A stretch of DNA of 5,213 bases, from contig CAKUTY010000112.1 in NCBI GenBank assembly GCA_934692455.1, positions 1 through 5,213 of the forward strand, read 5' to 3'. Made by a program: the position numbers and the translations under genes. Shown piece by piece: positions 1 through 4,902 of the stretch. Positions within the stretch are counted from its first letter, which is position 1. Every line of letters starts with the position of its first letter. This DNA is from an uncultured Erysipelotrichaceae bacterium (GTDB lineage: Bacteria; Bacillota_I; Bacilli_A; Erysipelotrichales; Erysipelotrichaceae). The notes beneath the pieces were generated by a model. That model was not told where the DNA came from. It ran no database searches and saw only the letters and a program-made list of their open reading frames with translations.

Positions 1-375
1 GTTATGAACATTAAATGGAACGATAATCATGATGGTGTTGAATTCGAAGAAGATGGTACTTACCTTCCTCTTGAAATGGGAACTCCAGTATCAATGAACT
101 TCTGGGGCTTCAAGCCATCTGTTATTGGTAAACTACAAGAAATTTTTACTGCTGAATTACCTGAAGGAATCAAATCTAATCCCCTTAAGTATGAAGCATT
201 ATTACCTAACCACGTTGGCTTCTTAGTAAATGACAACAAGGCTAAAGTAAAAGTATTAACTAGTGAAGATTCTTGGTTTGGTGTTACATACCAAGCAGAT
301 AAACCATCTGTTGTAGCTAAGATTCAAAGCTTTAAAGACAATGGAACTTATCCATTTGACTTATGGAAGAAATAG
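1..375 (+). CDS. Nucleotidyltransferase (NTP_transferase family), C-terminal part only
   Basis: The reading frame is open from base 1, where the first codon encodes Val, and ends at TAG. The ATG at base 4 is therefore probably internal and the 5' part lies outside the window. The fragment resembles the last ~120 residues of the roughly 300-residue bacterial proteins that transfer a nucleotide to a sugar phosphate. Typical tail motifs are VSMNFWGF, NPLKYEALLP, WFGVTYQADKPSVV and the closing YPFDLWKK. In this family the N-terminal Rossmann-like half carries the glycine-rich nucleotide-binding signature, and that half is not visible here, so the substrate cannot be named. Related proteins are often linked to cell-surface sugar or phosphocholine metabolism, but nothing in this window confirms that. 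The gene is closed by a hairpin that starts inside its stop codon and is separate from the heat shock unit downstream. Family call fairly sure; exact activity unknown. Confidence 0.75.
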   Translation, partial: VMNIKWNDNHDGVEFEEDGTYLPLEMGTPVSMNFWGFKPSVIGKLQEIFTAELPEGIKSNPLKYEALLPNHVGFLVNDNKAKVKVLTSEDSWFGVTYQADKPSVVAKIQSFKDNGTYPFDLWKK

Positions 376-397
376 ATCCTCACGGATCTTTTCTTTA
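374..397 (+). terminator. Rho-independent terminator of the nucleotidyltransferase gene
   Basis: A 6-bp stem AGATCC/GGATCT (374-379 with 384-389) encloses the loop TCAC and runs into a T-rich tract TTTTCTTT. The stem begins within the TAG stop codon, so termination is immediate after translation ends. The stem is short, so it may be leaky. Confidence 0.7.
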
Positions 398-406
398 TAT
401 CAATAT

Positions 407-433
407 TTAGCACTTAATTATCACAATTGCTAG
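407..433 (+). promoter_or_regulatory. Upstream CIRCE-like HrcA operator (copy 1)
   Basis: The left arm TTAGCACTT (407-415) matches 8 of 9 bases of the CIRCE arm TTAGCACTC. After exactly 9 bases comes AATTGCTAG (425-433), which matches 6 of 9 of GAGTGCTAA. The arm-9-arm spacing is the diagnostic CIRCE geometry bound by the HrcA repressor. Its right arm shares four bases (CTAG, 430-433) with the second copy. Confidence 0.6.
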
Positions 434-456
434 CACTTTTCTATTGACACTGCTAA
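430..456 (+). promoter_or_regulatory. CIRCE-like HrcA operator overlapping the -35 box (copy 2)
   Basis: CTAGCACTT (430-438), a 9-base spacer and CACTGCTAA (448-456) match the CIRCE consensus at 7 of 9 bases in each arm, with the exact 9-bp spacing. The spacer and right arm contain the TTGACA -35 hexamer at 444-449, so a bound repressor would block RNA polymerase directly. Known role of CIRCE: HrcA repression of heat shock genes, relieved when GroE is occupied by unfolded protein. No hrcA gene lies in the window. Confidence 0.7.
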
Positions 457-471
457 ACAAAGTGATAGTAT
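444..471 (+). promoter_or_regulatory. Sigma-A promoter of hsp20
   Basis: A perfect -35 box TTGACA (444-449) is followed after 16 bases by TAGTAT (466-471) as the probable -10. The overlapping TATATA at 469 is an alternative at 19-bp spacing. Transcription would start near 477-479, giving a leader of about 35 bases. The operator overlap makes this a repressed housekeeping-sigma promoter rather than one for a special sigma factor. Confidence 0.65.
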
Positions 472-512
472 ATAAGTGTACAAAGAAATAGATGTACAGG
501 AGGAAAATTAAT

Positions 513-935
513 ATGAAATATATGCCTAGAAAATTTGATTTATTTGATGATATGTTTGATGGTTTCTTCCCAACTGAATTAAACCGTCAAGGATTTGATT
601 CTATTATGAAAACTGATGTTCATGAAAAGGATGGTTATTATACTCTAGATATTGAAGTTCCAGGATATAAGAAGGAAGATGTAACTATGGAATTATCTAA
701 CGGTTACCTAAGTATTAAAGCCACTCATAATACAACTGATGAAGAAAAGGATGCTAAGGGTAATCTAGTAAGAAGCGAAAGAAACTTCGGATCTTGTTCT
801 AGATCATTCTATGTTGGTGACAACATTAAAGCTGAAGATGTAAAAGCTAAATTTGAAAACGGTATGTTACAAGTAACAGTACCATCTGCTAAACAAAAAC
901 AAATCGAATCAACAGAAACTATTTCAATTGAATAA
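513..935 (+). CDS. hsp20: Small heat shock protein, Hsp20/alpha-crystallin family
   Basis: An ATP-independent holdase chaperone that binds unfolding proteins in the cytoplasm and passes them to refolding chaperones. The 140-residue product is of usual bacterial length. Residues 1-30 form the variable N-terminal arm (MKYMPRKF, then an Asp/Phe-rich LFDDMFDGFF). The alpha-crystallin domain spans about 31-125, with IEVPGYKKEDV (47-57), GYLSIKA (64-70), ERNFGSCSRSFYV (89-101) and the hallmark ENGMLQVTVP (115-124). The C-terminal ISI (137-139) is the I-x-I tail motif used for oligomer docking. The start at 513 is chosen because AGGAGG (498-503) sits 9 bases upstream; an in-frame ATG at 492 would put this binding site inside the gene. 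One cysteine (C95) lies in the domain. Monocistronic, with CIRCE-type operators in front and a terminator behind. Function is known from the family; heat induction is inferred from the operators. Confidence 0.95.
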   Translation: MKYMPRKFDLFDDMFDGFFPTELNRQGFDSIMKTDVHEKDGYYTLDIEVPGYKKEDVTMELSNGYLSIKATHNTTDEEKDAKGNLVRSERNFGSCSRSFYVGDNIKAEDVKAKFENGMLQVTVPSAKQKQIESTETISIE

Positions 936-960
936 ATCATAAGGCCAACGCATAGGCCAT

Positions 961-995
961 AGCGATGTAAGCATAAAAACTTGCATCGCTTTTTC
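961..995 (+). terminator. Rho-independent terminator of hsp20
   Basis: An 11-bp stem, AGCGATGTAAG (961-971) with CTTGCATCGCT (980-990) and one G-U pair, encloses an 8-base A-rich loop and is followed by TTTTC, so the T run from 990 is five long. It is strong, lies 25 bases past the hsp20 stop and has a T-run on the plus strand only. Confidence 0.88.
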
Positions 996-1015
996 ATTTG
1001 AATCATCTCGACTCA

Positions 1016-1072
1016 AATTAATTCGAAATAAAATCATAAAAACATTCTAAGCTTATTATGCTTAATGTTTTT
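1016..1072 (-). terminator. Terminator of fic, overlapping its last codons
   Basis: AAAAACAT (1038-1045) pairs with ATGTTTTT (1065-1072), and TAAGC (1048-1052) pairs with GCTTA (1060-1064), with a 2-base bulge and a 7-base loop. Read on the minus strand, the hairpin is followed by TTTTTATGATTTTATTT. The stem lies inside the last codons of fic, so the hairpin forms across the coding end and the stop codon. The stem has A-runs and T-runs on both ends and could also act on plus-strand transcripts. Confidence 0.7.
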
Positions 1073-1846
1073 CTCTCCCTTGGATTTGTCTATTACTTTT
1101 TCCCAAGTTTTCTCCATCTCTATCTTTAAAAACTCAACCGTTGCGGAAAGATTGTCATTTTCATCAAACTTTTGAAGACGCTCATAATACAAACTCTTAT
1201 CATCATTAAAAATAATTAAAGGTGGTAAACCATTTACCAACAGCAAATAGTTAATAAGTAACCTTCCAAGTCTTCCATTTCCATCCGCAAAAGGATGAAT
1301 ATGTTCAACCATGTTATGAACATAAGCAACCAATACCATTACATCTTCATCGCTATTTAGTTCTATATCATTAACCTCTTTTAAAAGACTTCTCATATCA
1401 TTAGATACATCAACAGGTAAAGAACCAACCTCATTCTTACCAGTAACATATTCATGCTTCTTATATTCGCCTGGCCTTTCCTCATTAACCACATATCTTC
1501 TTTCATCATAGGTGCCACTGGTCAATAGCTTATGAAACTTCTTAATCAGTTCTTCACTTAAAGGTTCTTTTTTAAAAGCTATATTCAACATATAATCATT
1601 CGTATTCTTTTGATTTTTAATTTCAAATAAAGTTTTTAAATCACCAGAAAAATTTATTACCTTACCCTTTTCGAATATTTCTCTAGTGTCAAAATATGTT
1701 ACTTCGTTATTTTCAATAACACCCGAATTATAAGCAAAGAGAATATTAAAATTTTCTAGGATAAGATGTGCTTTATCATATGAATCAATTTTTTGTTGTT
1801 TCCAATATTCAATAACTTCTTCAAAATTATACTTAGGTAAGCTCAT
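1034..1846 (-). CDS. fic: Fic family protein, predicted AMP-transferase with N-terminal autoinhibitory motif
   Basis: Fic enzymes transfer AMP (sometimes other nucleotide groups) from a nucleotide to a hydroxyl of a target protein. The 270-residue product carries the full active-site motif HPFADGNGRLGR (184-195): catalytic His184, metal-binding Asp188, and the phosphate-anchoring Asn190, Arg192 and Arg195. N-terminal SGVIEN (41-46) fits the inhibitory [S/T]xxxE[G/N] motif, whose Glu45 would clash with productive ATP binding. That places the protein in class II, with the inhibitor in its own N-terminus. The stretch around 113-142 (YDERRYVVNEERPG, then EYVTGKNEVGS) is the probable flap that clamps the target. 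No transmembrane segment or DNA-binding domain is visible. The start is fixed by AAGGAGG (1853-1859) 6 bases ahead. It is a single gene bounded by terminators, with no classical antitoxin overlapping it. The target is unknown. Confidence 0.93.
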   Translation of the reverse strand: MSLPKYNFEEVIEYWKQQKIDSYDKAHLILENFNILFAYNSGVIENNEVTYFDTREIFEKGKVINFSGDLKTLFEIKNQKNTNDYMLNIAFKKEPLSEELIKKFHKLLTSGTYDERRYVVNEERPGEYKKHEYVTGKNEVGSLPVDVSNDMRSLLKEVNDIELNSDEDVMVLVAYVHNMVEHIHPFADGNGRLGRLLINYLLLVNGLPPLIIFNDDKSLYYERLQKFDENDNLSATVEFLKIEMEKTWEKVIDKSKGEKNIKHNKLRMFL

Positions 1847-1880
1847 GCATATCCTCCTTGCTAATTACTTATAACACTAT

Positions 1881-1909
1881 TTTATAGTACTTTTAATCAT
1901 ATACGTAAA
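1881..1909 (-). promoter_or_regulatory. Probable promoter of fic
   Basis: On the minus strand TTTACG (1904-1909, 4 of 6 to the -35 consensus) is separated by exactly 17 bases from TATAAA (1881-1886, 5 of 6 to the -10). The start would fall near 1874, giving a leader of about 28 bases that includes AAGGAGG. The region is AT-rich, so chance matches are possible. Confidence 0.55.
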
Positions 1910-1956
1910 ATACCATTAATAAAAATCTACTACAACAAATAACTTATATTACATAA

Positions 1957-2005
1957 AAGTATATTTTGAAAGTATATTTTGAATGTACTTTAAGTATATT
2001 TTAAA
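1957..2005. repeat. Short tandem repeat block, 13-bp unit
   Basis: AAGTATATTTTGA occurs twice in perfect tandem (1957-1969, 1970-1982). A shortened, degenerate 10-bp unit follows (1983-1992, ATGTACTTTA), and then a third good copy with one change (1993-2005). It sits 48 bp upstream of the fic -35 box and just past the terminator of the 51-codon gene. It could be a binding array for a regulator or simple AT-rich slippage. Confidence 0.7.
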
Positions 2006-2011
2006 ACTATA

Positions 2012-2043
2012 AAGAAAAAGCTAGTCATTATTAACACTAGCCT
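2012..2043 (-). terminator. Terminator of the 51-codon minus-strand gene
   Basis: Read on the minus strand, GCTAGT (2041-2036) pairs with ACTAGC (2025-2020) around a 10-base loop. The stem can be extended by a G-U and an A-U pair. It is followed by TTTTTCTTTATAG. The stem overlaps the TAG stop of the small gene, the same arrangement as at several other genes in this window, and this argues that the small gene is real. Confidence 0.68.
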
Positions 2044-2176
2044 CATCCTTATTCTCTTCAACTTCCGTTTCTTTCTTCTTCTTAGTATCATCCTTGATAC
2101 CATAGACATCACATTTCTCTTGAAATTCCTTTTCAGCCTCTTCAAGATCTTTCAATACTTCTTCTAAAGTTCGCAT
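2021..2176 (-). CDS. Small acidic protein of unknown function, 51 residues
   Basis: The frame runs from ATG (2176-2174) to TAG (2023-2021), with a TGA upstream in frame that rules out a much longer gene. The product starts MRTLEEVLKDLEEAEKEF and has no family I recognise. It is extremely charged: 12 Glu, 6 Asp, 9 Lys and 1 Arg out of 51. Residues 4-18 have hydrophobics at L4, V7, L8, L11, A14 and F18, a pattern for an amphipathic or coiled-coil helix. The tail from residue 28 (KKKK at 32-35, then Glu/Asp/Asn-rich) looks disordered. A single cysteine is at 22. There is no visible ribosome binding site, but a TATACT box (2205-2200) lies upstream and a terminator overlaps the stop codon. It is on the same strand as fic but separated from it by that terminator. 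A chance ORF cannot be excluded. Confidence 0.55.
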   Translation of the reverse strand: MRTLEEVLKDLEEAEKEFQEKCDVYGIKDDTKKKKETEVEENKDEASVNND

Positions 2177-2178
2177 GC

Positions 2179-2207
2179 TTAATATTTTAGCACAAAATCA
2201 GTATAAT
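2179..2207 (+). promoter_or_regulatory. Promoter of the yigZ operon, apparently giving a leaderless mRNA
   Basis: A perfect TATAAT (2202-2207) is preceded after 17 bases by TTAATA (2179-2184, 4 of 6 to TTGACA). The -10 ends 6 bases before the ATG at 2214, so the expected start of transcription is at or within a base of the A of the start codon. Confidence 0.65.
2200..2205 (-). promoter_or_regulatory. Possible -10 box for the 51-codon minus-strand gene
   Basis: TATACT read on the minus strand matches 5 of 6 of the -10 consensus and overlaps the yigZ -10 on the other strand. Transcription would start near 2193, giving a leader of about 17 bases without a ribosome binding site. No convincing -35 was found at 16-18 bp. 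Confidence 0.35.
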
Positions 2208-2213
2208 AAATTT

Positions 2214-2810
2214 ATGTACGTAAAACAGGAAACAGTCAACACCATCGTAATTGAAAAAAGTAGATTCATAACCTACTTAAAACCAGTTAAAGATGAACAA
2301 GACTTTAAAGACTATCTAAAAGAAATAAAAAAGAAACACTATGATGCTACTCATGTATGCTCAGCACTGATAATTGGTGATATTAAAAGAAGCAGTGATG
2401 ATGGAGAACCAAGCGGCACTGCAGGATCACCCATATTAAACGTCCTTGTTAAAAACAACCTAAACAACACCTGTGCTTTAGTAGTAAGATACTTCGGTGG
2501 TATTAAATTAGGTGCTGGTGGCCTTATAAGAGCTTATGGTAATAGTGTAAGTGAAGCCTTGAAACAAGCAAGCATCATGGAAGATGTAGCTTACAACAAG
2601 TACCAAATTGTCTTATCTTATGAAATTGCCAACAAAGTAAATCCTATCTTGATGGCTAATACTCTTAAACTAGATACTGATTATGATGAAAACGTTACTT
2701 TTAGCTATGTATTAAAAGATGAAAACATCAATAATAAGATAGTTGAAATCACAAGAGGACTAGTTCCTACATGCATTGGAAAAGAAATCATACAAAAGGT
2801 GGTAAAATAA
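2214..2810 (+). CDS. yigZ: YigZ family protein (UPF0029 / IMPACT N-terminal-like)
   Basis: A conserved protein related to the N-terminal domain of eukaryotic IMPACT/YIH1. Its bacterial biochemical role is not settled; roles touching translation or protein turnover have been suggested for relatives. The 198-residue product has the usual length of about 200. Visible signatures are EKSRF (14-18), DGEPSGTAGSPIL (63-75) and RYFGGIKLGAGGLIRAYGNS (92-111), all within the first domain. About 135-198 forms the smaller C-terminal UPF0029 domain. I start at ATG 2214 because MYVKQETVNTIVIEKSRF fits the usual N-terminal length, and a perfect -10 ends 6 bases before it. The alternative ATG at 2175 would add 13 residues, has no ribosome binding site and lies upstream of that promoter. 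Neither start has a Shine-Dalgarno sequence. First gene of a two-gene operon with the membrane protein downstream. Confidence 0.9.
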   Translation: MYVKQETVNTIVIEKSRFITYLKPVKDEQDFKDYLKEIKKKHYDATHVCSALIIGDIKRSSDDGEPSGTAGSPILNVLVKNNLNNTCALVVRYFGGIKLGAGGLIRAYGNSVSEALKQASIMEDVAYNKYQIVLSYEIANKVNPILMANTLKLDTDYDENVTFSYVLKDENINNKIVEITRGLVPTCIGKEIIQKVVK

Positions 2811-2814
2811 AAAT

Positions 2815-3219
2815 ATGGACATACTATCATTTTTAACAGTATATAATTCTTACATTAAATACATTTATTACCTATTGGCAATTATTATCCTAATTGTCCT
2901 TATTATGATGTTTAAGAAACTAATTATCCTAGCTAATTCAAGTTCTAAGCTATTAGAAACACAAGAGAGAATTGATGCTAAGCTTGTAGAAATACAAGAA
3001 AAACTCACAAAAGTTGAATATACAGCTACTACAAGCATTCCATTCTTCCTAAAAATATTTGGAACAATTTCCCTTATTAAAGCCATTACCAAAGACTTCT
3101 TCGACACTAAAAAGAAAAAGAGAAGTATTCATAAATCTATTAATAAAGTACGTAAACTAAATAAAAAAGCTAACAACATCTTATCACTTGGAAAGCTTGT
3201 TAGCTCACTAGTAAGATAA
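2815..3219 (+). CDS. Small single-pass membrane protein with coiled coil and basic tail, function unknown
   Basis: I do not recognise a named family. The 134-residue product has one clear membrane span at about 16-33 (YIYYLLAIIILIVLIMMF), bounded by KK, with no cleavage site. A helical, probably coiled-coil segment covers about 42-68 (SSKLLETQERIDAKLVEIQEKL), and a second hydrophobic stretch covers about 75-91 (IPFFLKIFGTISLIKAI). A strongly basic tail follows at about 99-127 (KKKKR and further Lys/Arg). The charge pattern puts the tail in the cytoplasm. The shape (anchor, coiled coil, amphipathic region) recalls DUF948-like proteins, but similarity is not shown. It starts 4 bases after the yigZ stop, with AAGGTGG (2796-2802) inside the end of yigZ and about 12 bases before the ATG, so it is probably co-transcribed with yigZ and perhaps translationally coupled to it. 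A terminator overlaps its stop codon. Confidence 0.8.
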   Translation: MDILSFLTVYNSYIKYIYYLLAIIILIVLIMMFKKLIILANSSSKLLETQERIDAKLVEIQEKLTKVEYTATTSIPFFLKIFGTISLIKAITKDFFDTKKKKRSIHKSINKVRKLNKKANNILSLGKLVSSLVR

Positions 3220-3241
3220 TCATTTGATTATCTTTTTCTTT
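3213..3241 (+). terminator. Terminator of the yigZ operon
   Basis: AAGATAATC (3213-3221) pairs perfectly over 9 bp with GATTATCTT (3226-3234) around a 4-base loop and runs into TTTCTTT. The stem contains the TAA stop (3217-3219) of the membrane protein gene. Confidence 0.85.
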
Positions 3242-3243
3242 AC

Positions 3244-3275
3244 AAAAATATGGTTCCCTAGGGAACCATATTTAT
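3244..3275 (-). terminator. Terminator of gpmI, a perfect 28-bp palindrome
   Basis: Bases 3246-3273 are a perfect inverted repeat centred between 3259 and 3260 (arms of 14, including GGTTCCC/GGGAACC). Read on the minus strand it is followed by a run of T and starts 2 bases after the gpmI stop. On the plus strand it is followed by ATTTAG, so it may work weakly in that direction too. Confidence 0.82.
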
Positions 3276-4841
3276 TTAGATCATTGGCTTATCCCAGCAC
3301 TCTGGAGCTTCTAAACCTAATAGTTTAAAGACAGTAGCTGCGATATTACTTAAACCATATTCTCCATCTTTAATAGTTACATCATCAGCATTGTAGATAA
3401 TGAAAGGAACCTTATTTAAAGTATGAGAAGTCTTAGGTTGAAGTGGATCAGTCTCCTTCTTTTGTTTCTGATACATTTCATCCGCATTACCATGGTCAGC
3501 AGTAACAAGAAGGATGCAATCATTACGCTTACAAGCTTCCATTACTCTTCTTAAATTCAAATCAACTGACTCAACGCCAATAATAGTAGCTTCATAATCA
3601 CCAGTATGACCAACCATATCACCATTTGGATAATTAGTTCTTAAGAAAGTATACTTCTTAGAATCAATAGCCTCAACAAGCTTATCAGTAATATCAGAAG
3701 ACTTCATCCAAGGTCTTTGATCAAATGGACATAAGTCAGACTTAATCTCAACCCAAGTTTCCAAGTTCTCGTCAAACTTCTCACTTCTATTACCATTCCA
3801 GAAATAAGTAACATGACCAAACTTTTGAGTCTCAGAAATTGCATAAGTAGGAACACCATACTTAACAAAATATTCTGACATAGTATTCTTAATCTCTGGT
3901 GGATTAACTAAATAATTTGTAGGAATATGCAAGTCACCATCATACTCAAGCATACCAGCATACATCACATCAACTTCCTTACTCTTAGTGAACTTGTAAC
4001 CATTATTATCAAATGCACGAGAGATTTCTAGAGCTCTATCACCTCTGAAATTGAAGAAAATAACTGAATCATGATCCTCAATAGTACCTACTGGTACATC
4101 ATTTTCACAAATAACAAACTCAGGAAGATTTTGGTCATCATAACCGCCTTCTTGACGATAAGTCTCAATTGCTTCTGTAGCACTATTGAACTTTCTACCA
4201 ATACCAGCAACATGAACATCCCAGCCTCTTCTAACCATATCCCAATCAGCCTCATAACGGTCCATTGTAATATACATTCTGCCACCACCTGAAGCAATCT
4301 TAGCATCAAATGTGTCATCATTCAAAGAAGCCATATGTTCTTCTAAATCATTAATATAAATAAGACCACTAGTATCAGGAACATCTCTGCCATCCATTAA
4401 ACAATGAACTCTAACGCGATTTATTCCTTCTTTCTTAGCCTCAGTAATCATAGCCTTAAGATGCTTGATATTTGAGTGAACATTACCATCAGAAAGTAAA
4501 CCTAAGAAATGTAAAGTATGACCCTTAGCATTCTCAATCAACTTCTTCCAAGTTTCACTTTGATAAATTGAACCACTCTCAATTGACTCATTAACAAGCT
4601 TAGCACCCTGCGAATAAACTTGACCACAACCAATCGCATTATGACCAACCTCAGAATTACCCATATCATCATCACTAGGTAAACCTACAGCTGTGCCGTG
4701 AGCCTTAATCTTAGTCCAAGGACTATTAGCCTTTAAATAATCTAATGTAGGAGTATAAGCATTAGCAACAGCGTTACCCTTTGTGTTATCGCTCTCACCA
4801 ACACCATCCATAACAACTAGAACAACAGGTTTTTTATTCAT
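3276..4841 (-). CDS. gpmI: 2,3-bisphosphoglycerate-independent phosphoglycerate mutase
   Basis: Interconverts 3-phosphoglycerate and 2-phosphoglycerate in glycolysis and gluconeogenesis in the cytoplasm, through a phosphoserine intermediate and two Mn ions. The 521 residues are close to the usual ~510. The alkaline-phosphatase-like domain is split by the transferase domain. Visible metal ligands match the known set: Asp12 (VMDGVGES), the phosphate-accepting Ser63 (GNSEVGHN, 61-68), Asp408 and His412 (GDMVGHTG), Asp449 and His450 (TADHGNAD), and His473 (TSHT). Substrate-binding motifs are LSDGNVHS (116-123), DGRDVPD (150-156), GGGRMYITMDRYEADW (185-200) and FFNFRGDRA. All catalytic residues are present. 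The start is set by GAGGG (4850-4854) 8 bases upstream. It is monocistronic here and not in a cluster with gap, pgk, tpi or eno within the window. Divergent from the M19 peptidase gene, with overlapping promoters. Confidence 0.97.
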   Translation of the reverse strand: MNKKPVVLVVMDGVGESDNTKGNAVANAYTPTLDYLKANSPWTKIKAHGTAVGLPSDDDMGNSEVGHNAIGCGQVYSQGAKLVNESIESGSIYQSETWKKLIENAKGHTLHFLGLLSDGNVHSNIKHLKAMITEAKKEGINRVRVHCLMDGRDVPDTSGLIYINDLEEHMASLNDDTFDAKIASGGGRMYITMDRYEADWDMVRRGWDVHVAGIGRKFNSATEAIETYRQEGGYDDQNLPEFVICENDVPVGTIEDHDSVIFFNFRGDRALEISRAFDNNGYKFTKSKEVDVMYAGMLEYDGDLHIPTNYLVNPPEIKNTMSEYFVKYGVPTYAISETQKFGHVTYFWNGNRSEKFDENLETWVEIKSDLCPFDQRPWMKSSDITDKLVEAIDSKKYTFLRTNYPNGDMVGHTGDYEATIIGVESVDLNLRRVMEACKRNDCILLVTADHGNADEMYQKQKKETDPLQPKTSHTLNKVPFIIYNADDVTIKDGEYGLSNIAATVFKLLGLEAPECWDKPMI

Positions 4842-4871
4842 CTTTTTTACCCTCTTTCCATCTAAAATATT

Positions 4872-4900
4872 ATCATATAATCATAAAAAAGGAGTACCAA
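4872..4900 (-). promoter_or_regulatory. Probable promoter of gpmI
   Basis: On the minus strand TTGGTA (4900-4895) is spaced by exactly 17 bases from TATGAT (4877-4872, 5 of 6 to consensus). The start would lie near 4865, giving a leader of about 24 bases. The -35 overlaps the spacer after the ribosome binding site of the M19 gene on the other strand. Confidence 0.6.
4876..4881 (+). promoter_or_regulatory. -10 box of the M19 dipeptidase gene
   Basis: A perfect TATAAT lies 21 bases before the ATG at 4903. The expected start near 4888 leaves a leader of about 15 bases, just enough for AAGGAG (4889-4894). No good -35 is seen at 17 bp; TTTCCA (4855-4860) at 15 bp is the best candidate. Confidence 0.5.
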
Positions 4901-4902
4901 TT

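Noticed and set aside
492..512. Longer Hsp20 start at ATG 492 adding 7 residues.
   Set aside because: It would place the AGGAGG site within the coding region and has no binding site of its own; ATG 513 is correctly spaced.
943..959. GGCC repeated at 943-946 and 955-958 as a possible minus-strand terminator or hairpin.
   Set aside because: Only 4 bp of pairing and no T-run; the stronger hairpin at 961-990 explains termination.
809..1006. Minus-strand 65-codon frame across the end of hsp20.
   Set aside because: Shadow of a well-supported gene plus its terminator; no promoter, binding site or family features.
2187..2213. TTAGCAC near the yigZ promoter as a third CIRCE.
   Set aside because: At the required 9-base spacing the sequence AATAAATTT bears no resemblance to the second arm.
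2868..3107. Minus-strand 79-codon frame inside the membrane protein gene.
   Set aside because: Antisense shadow; its apparent hydrophobicity reflects the complementary sequence of the real gene.
4071..4321. Two further frames (plus 4071-4292, minus 4088-4321) within gpmI.
   Set aside because: Both lie inside a complete gpmI with all catalytic residues in the main frame; no independent signals.
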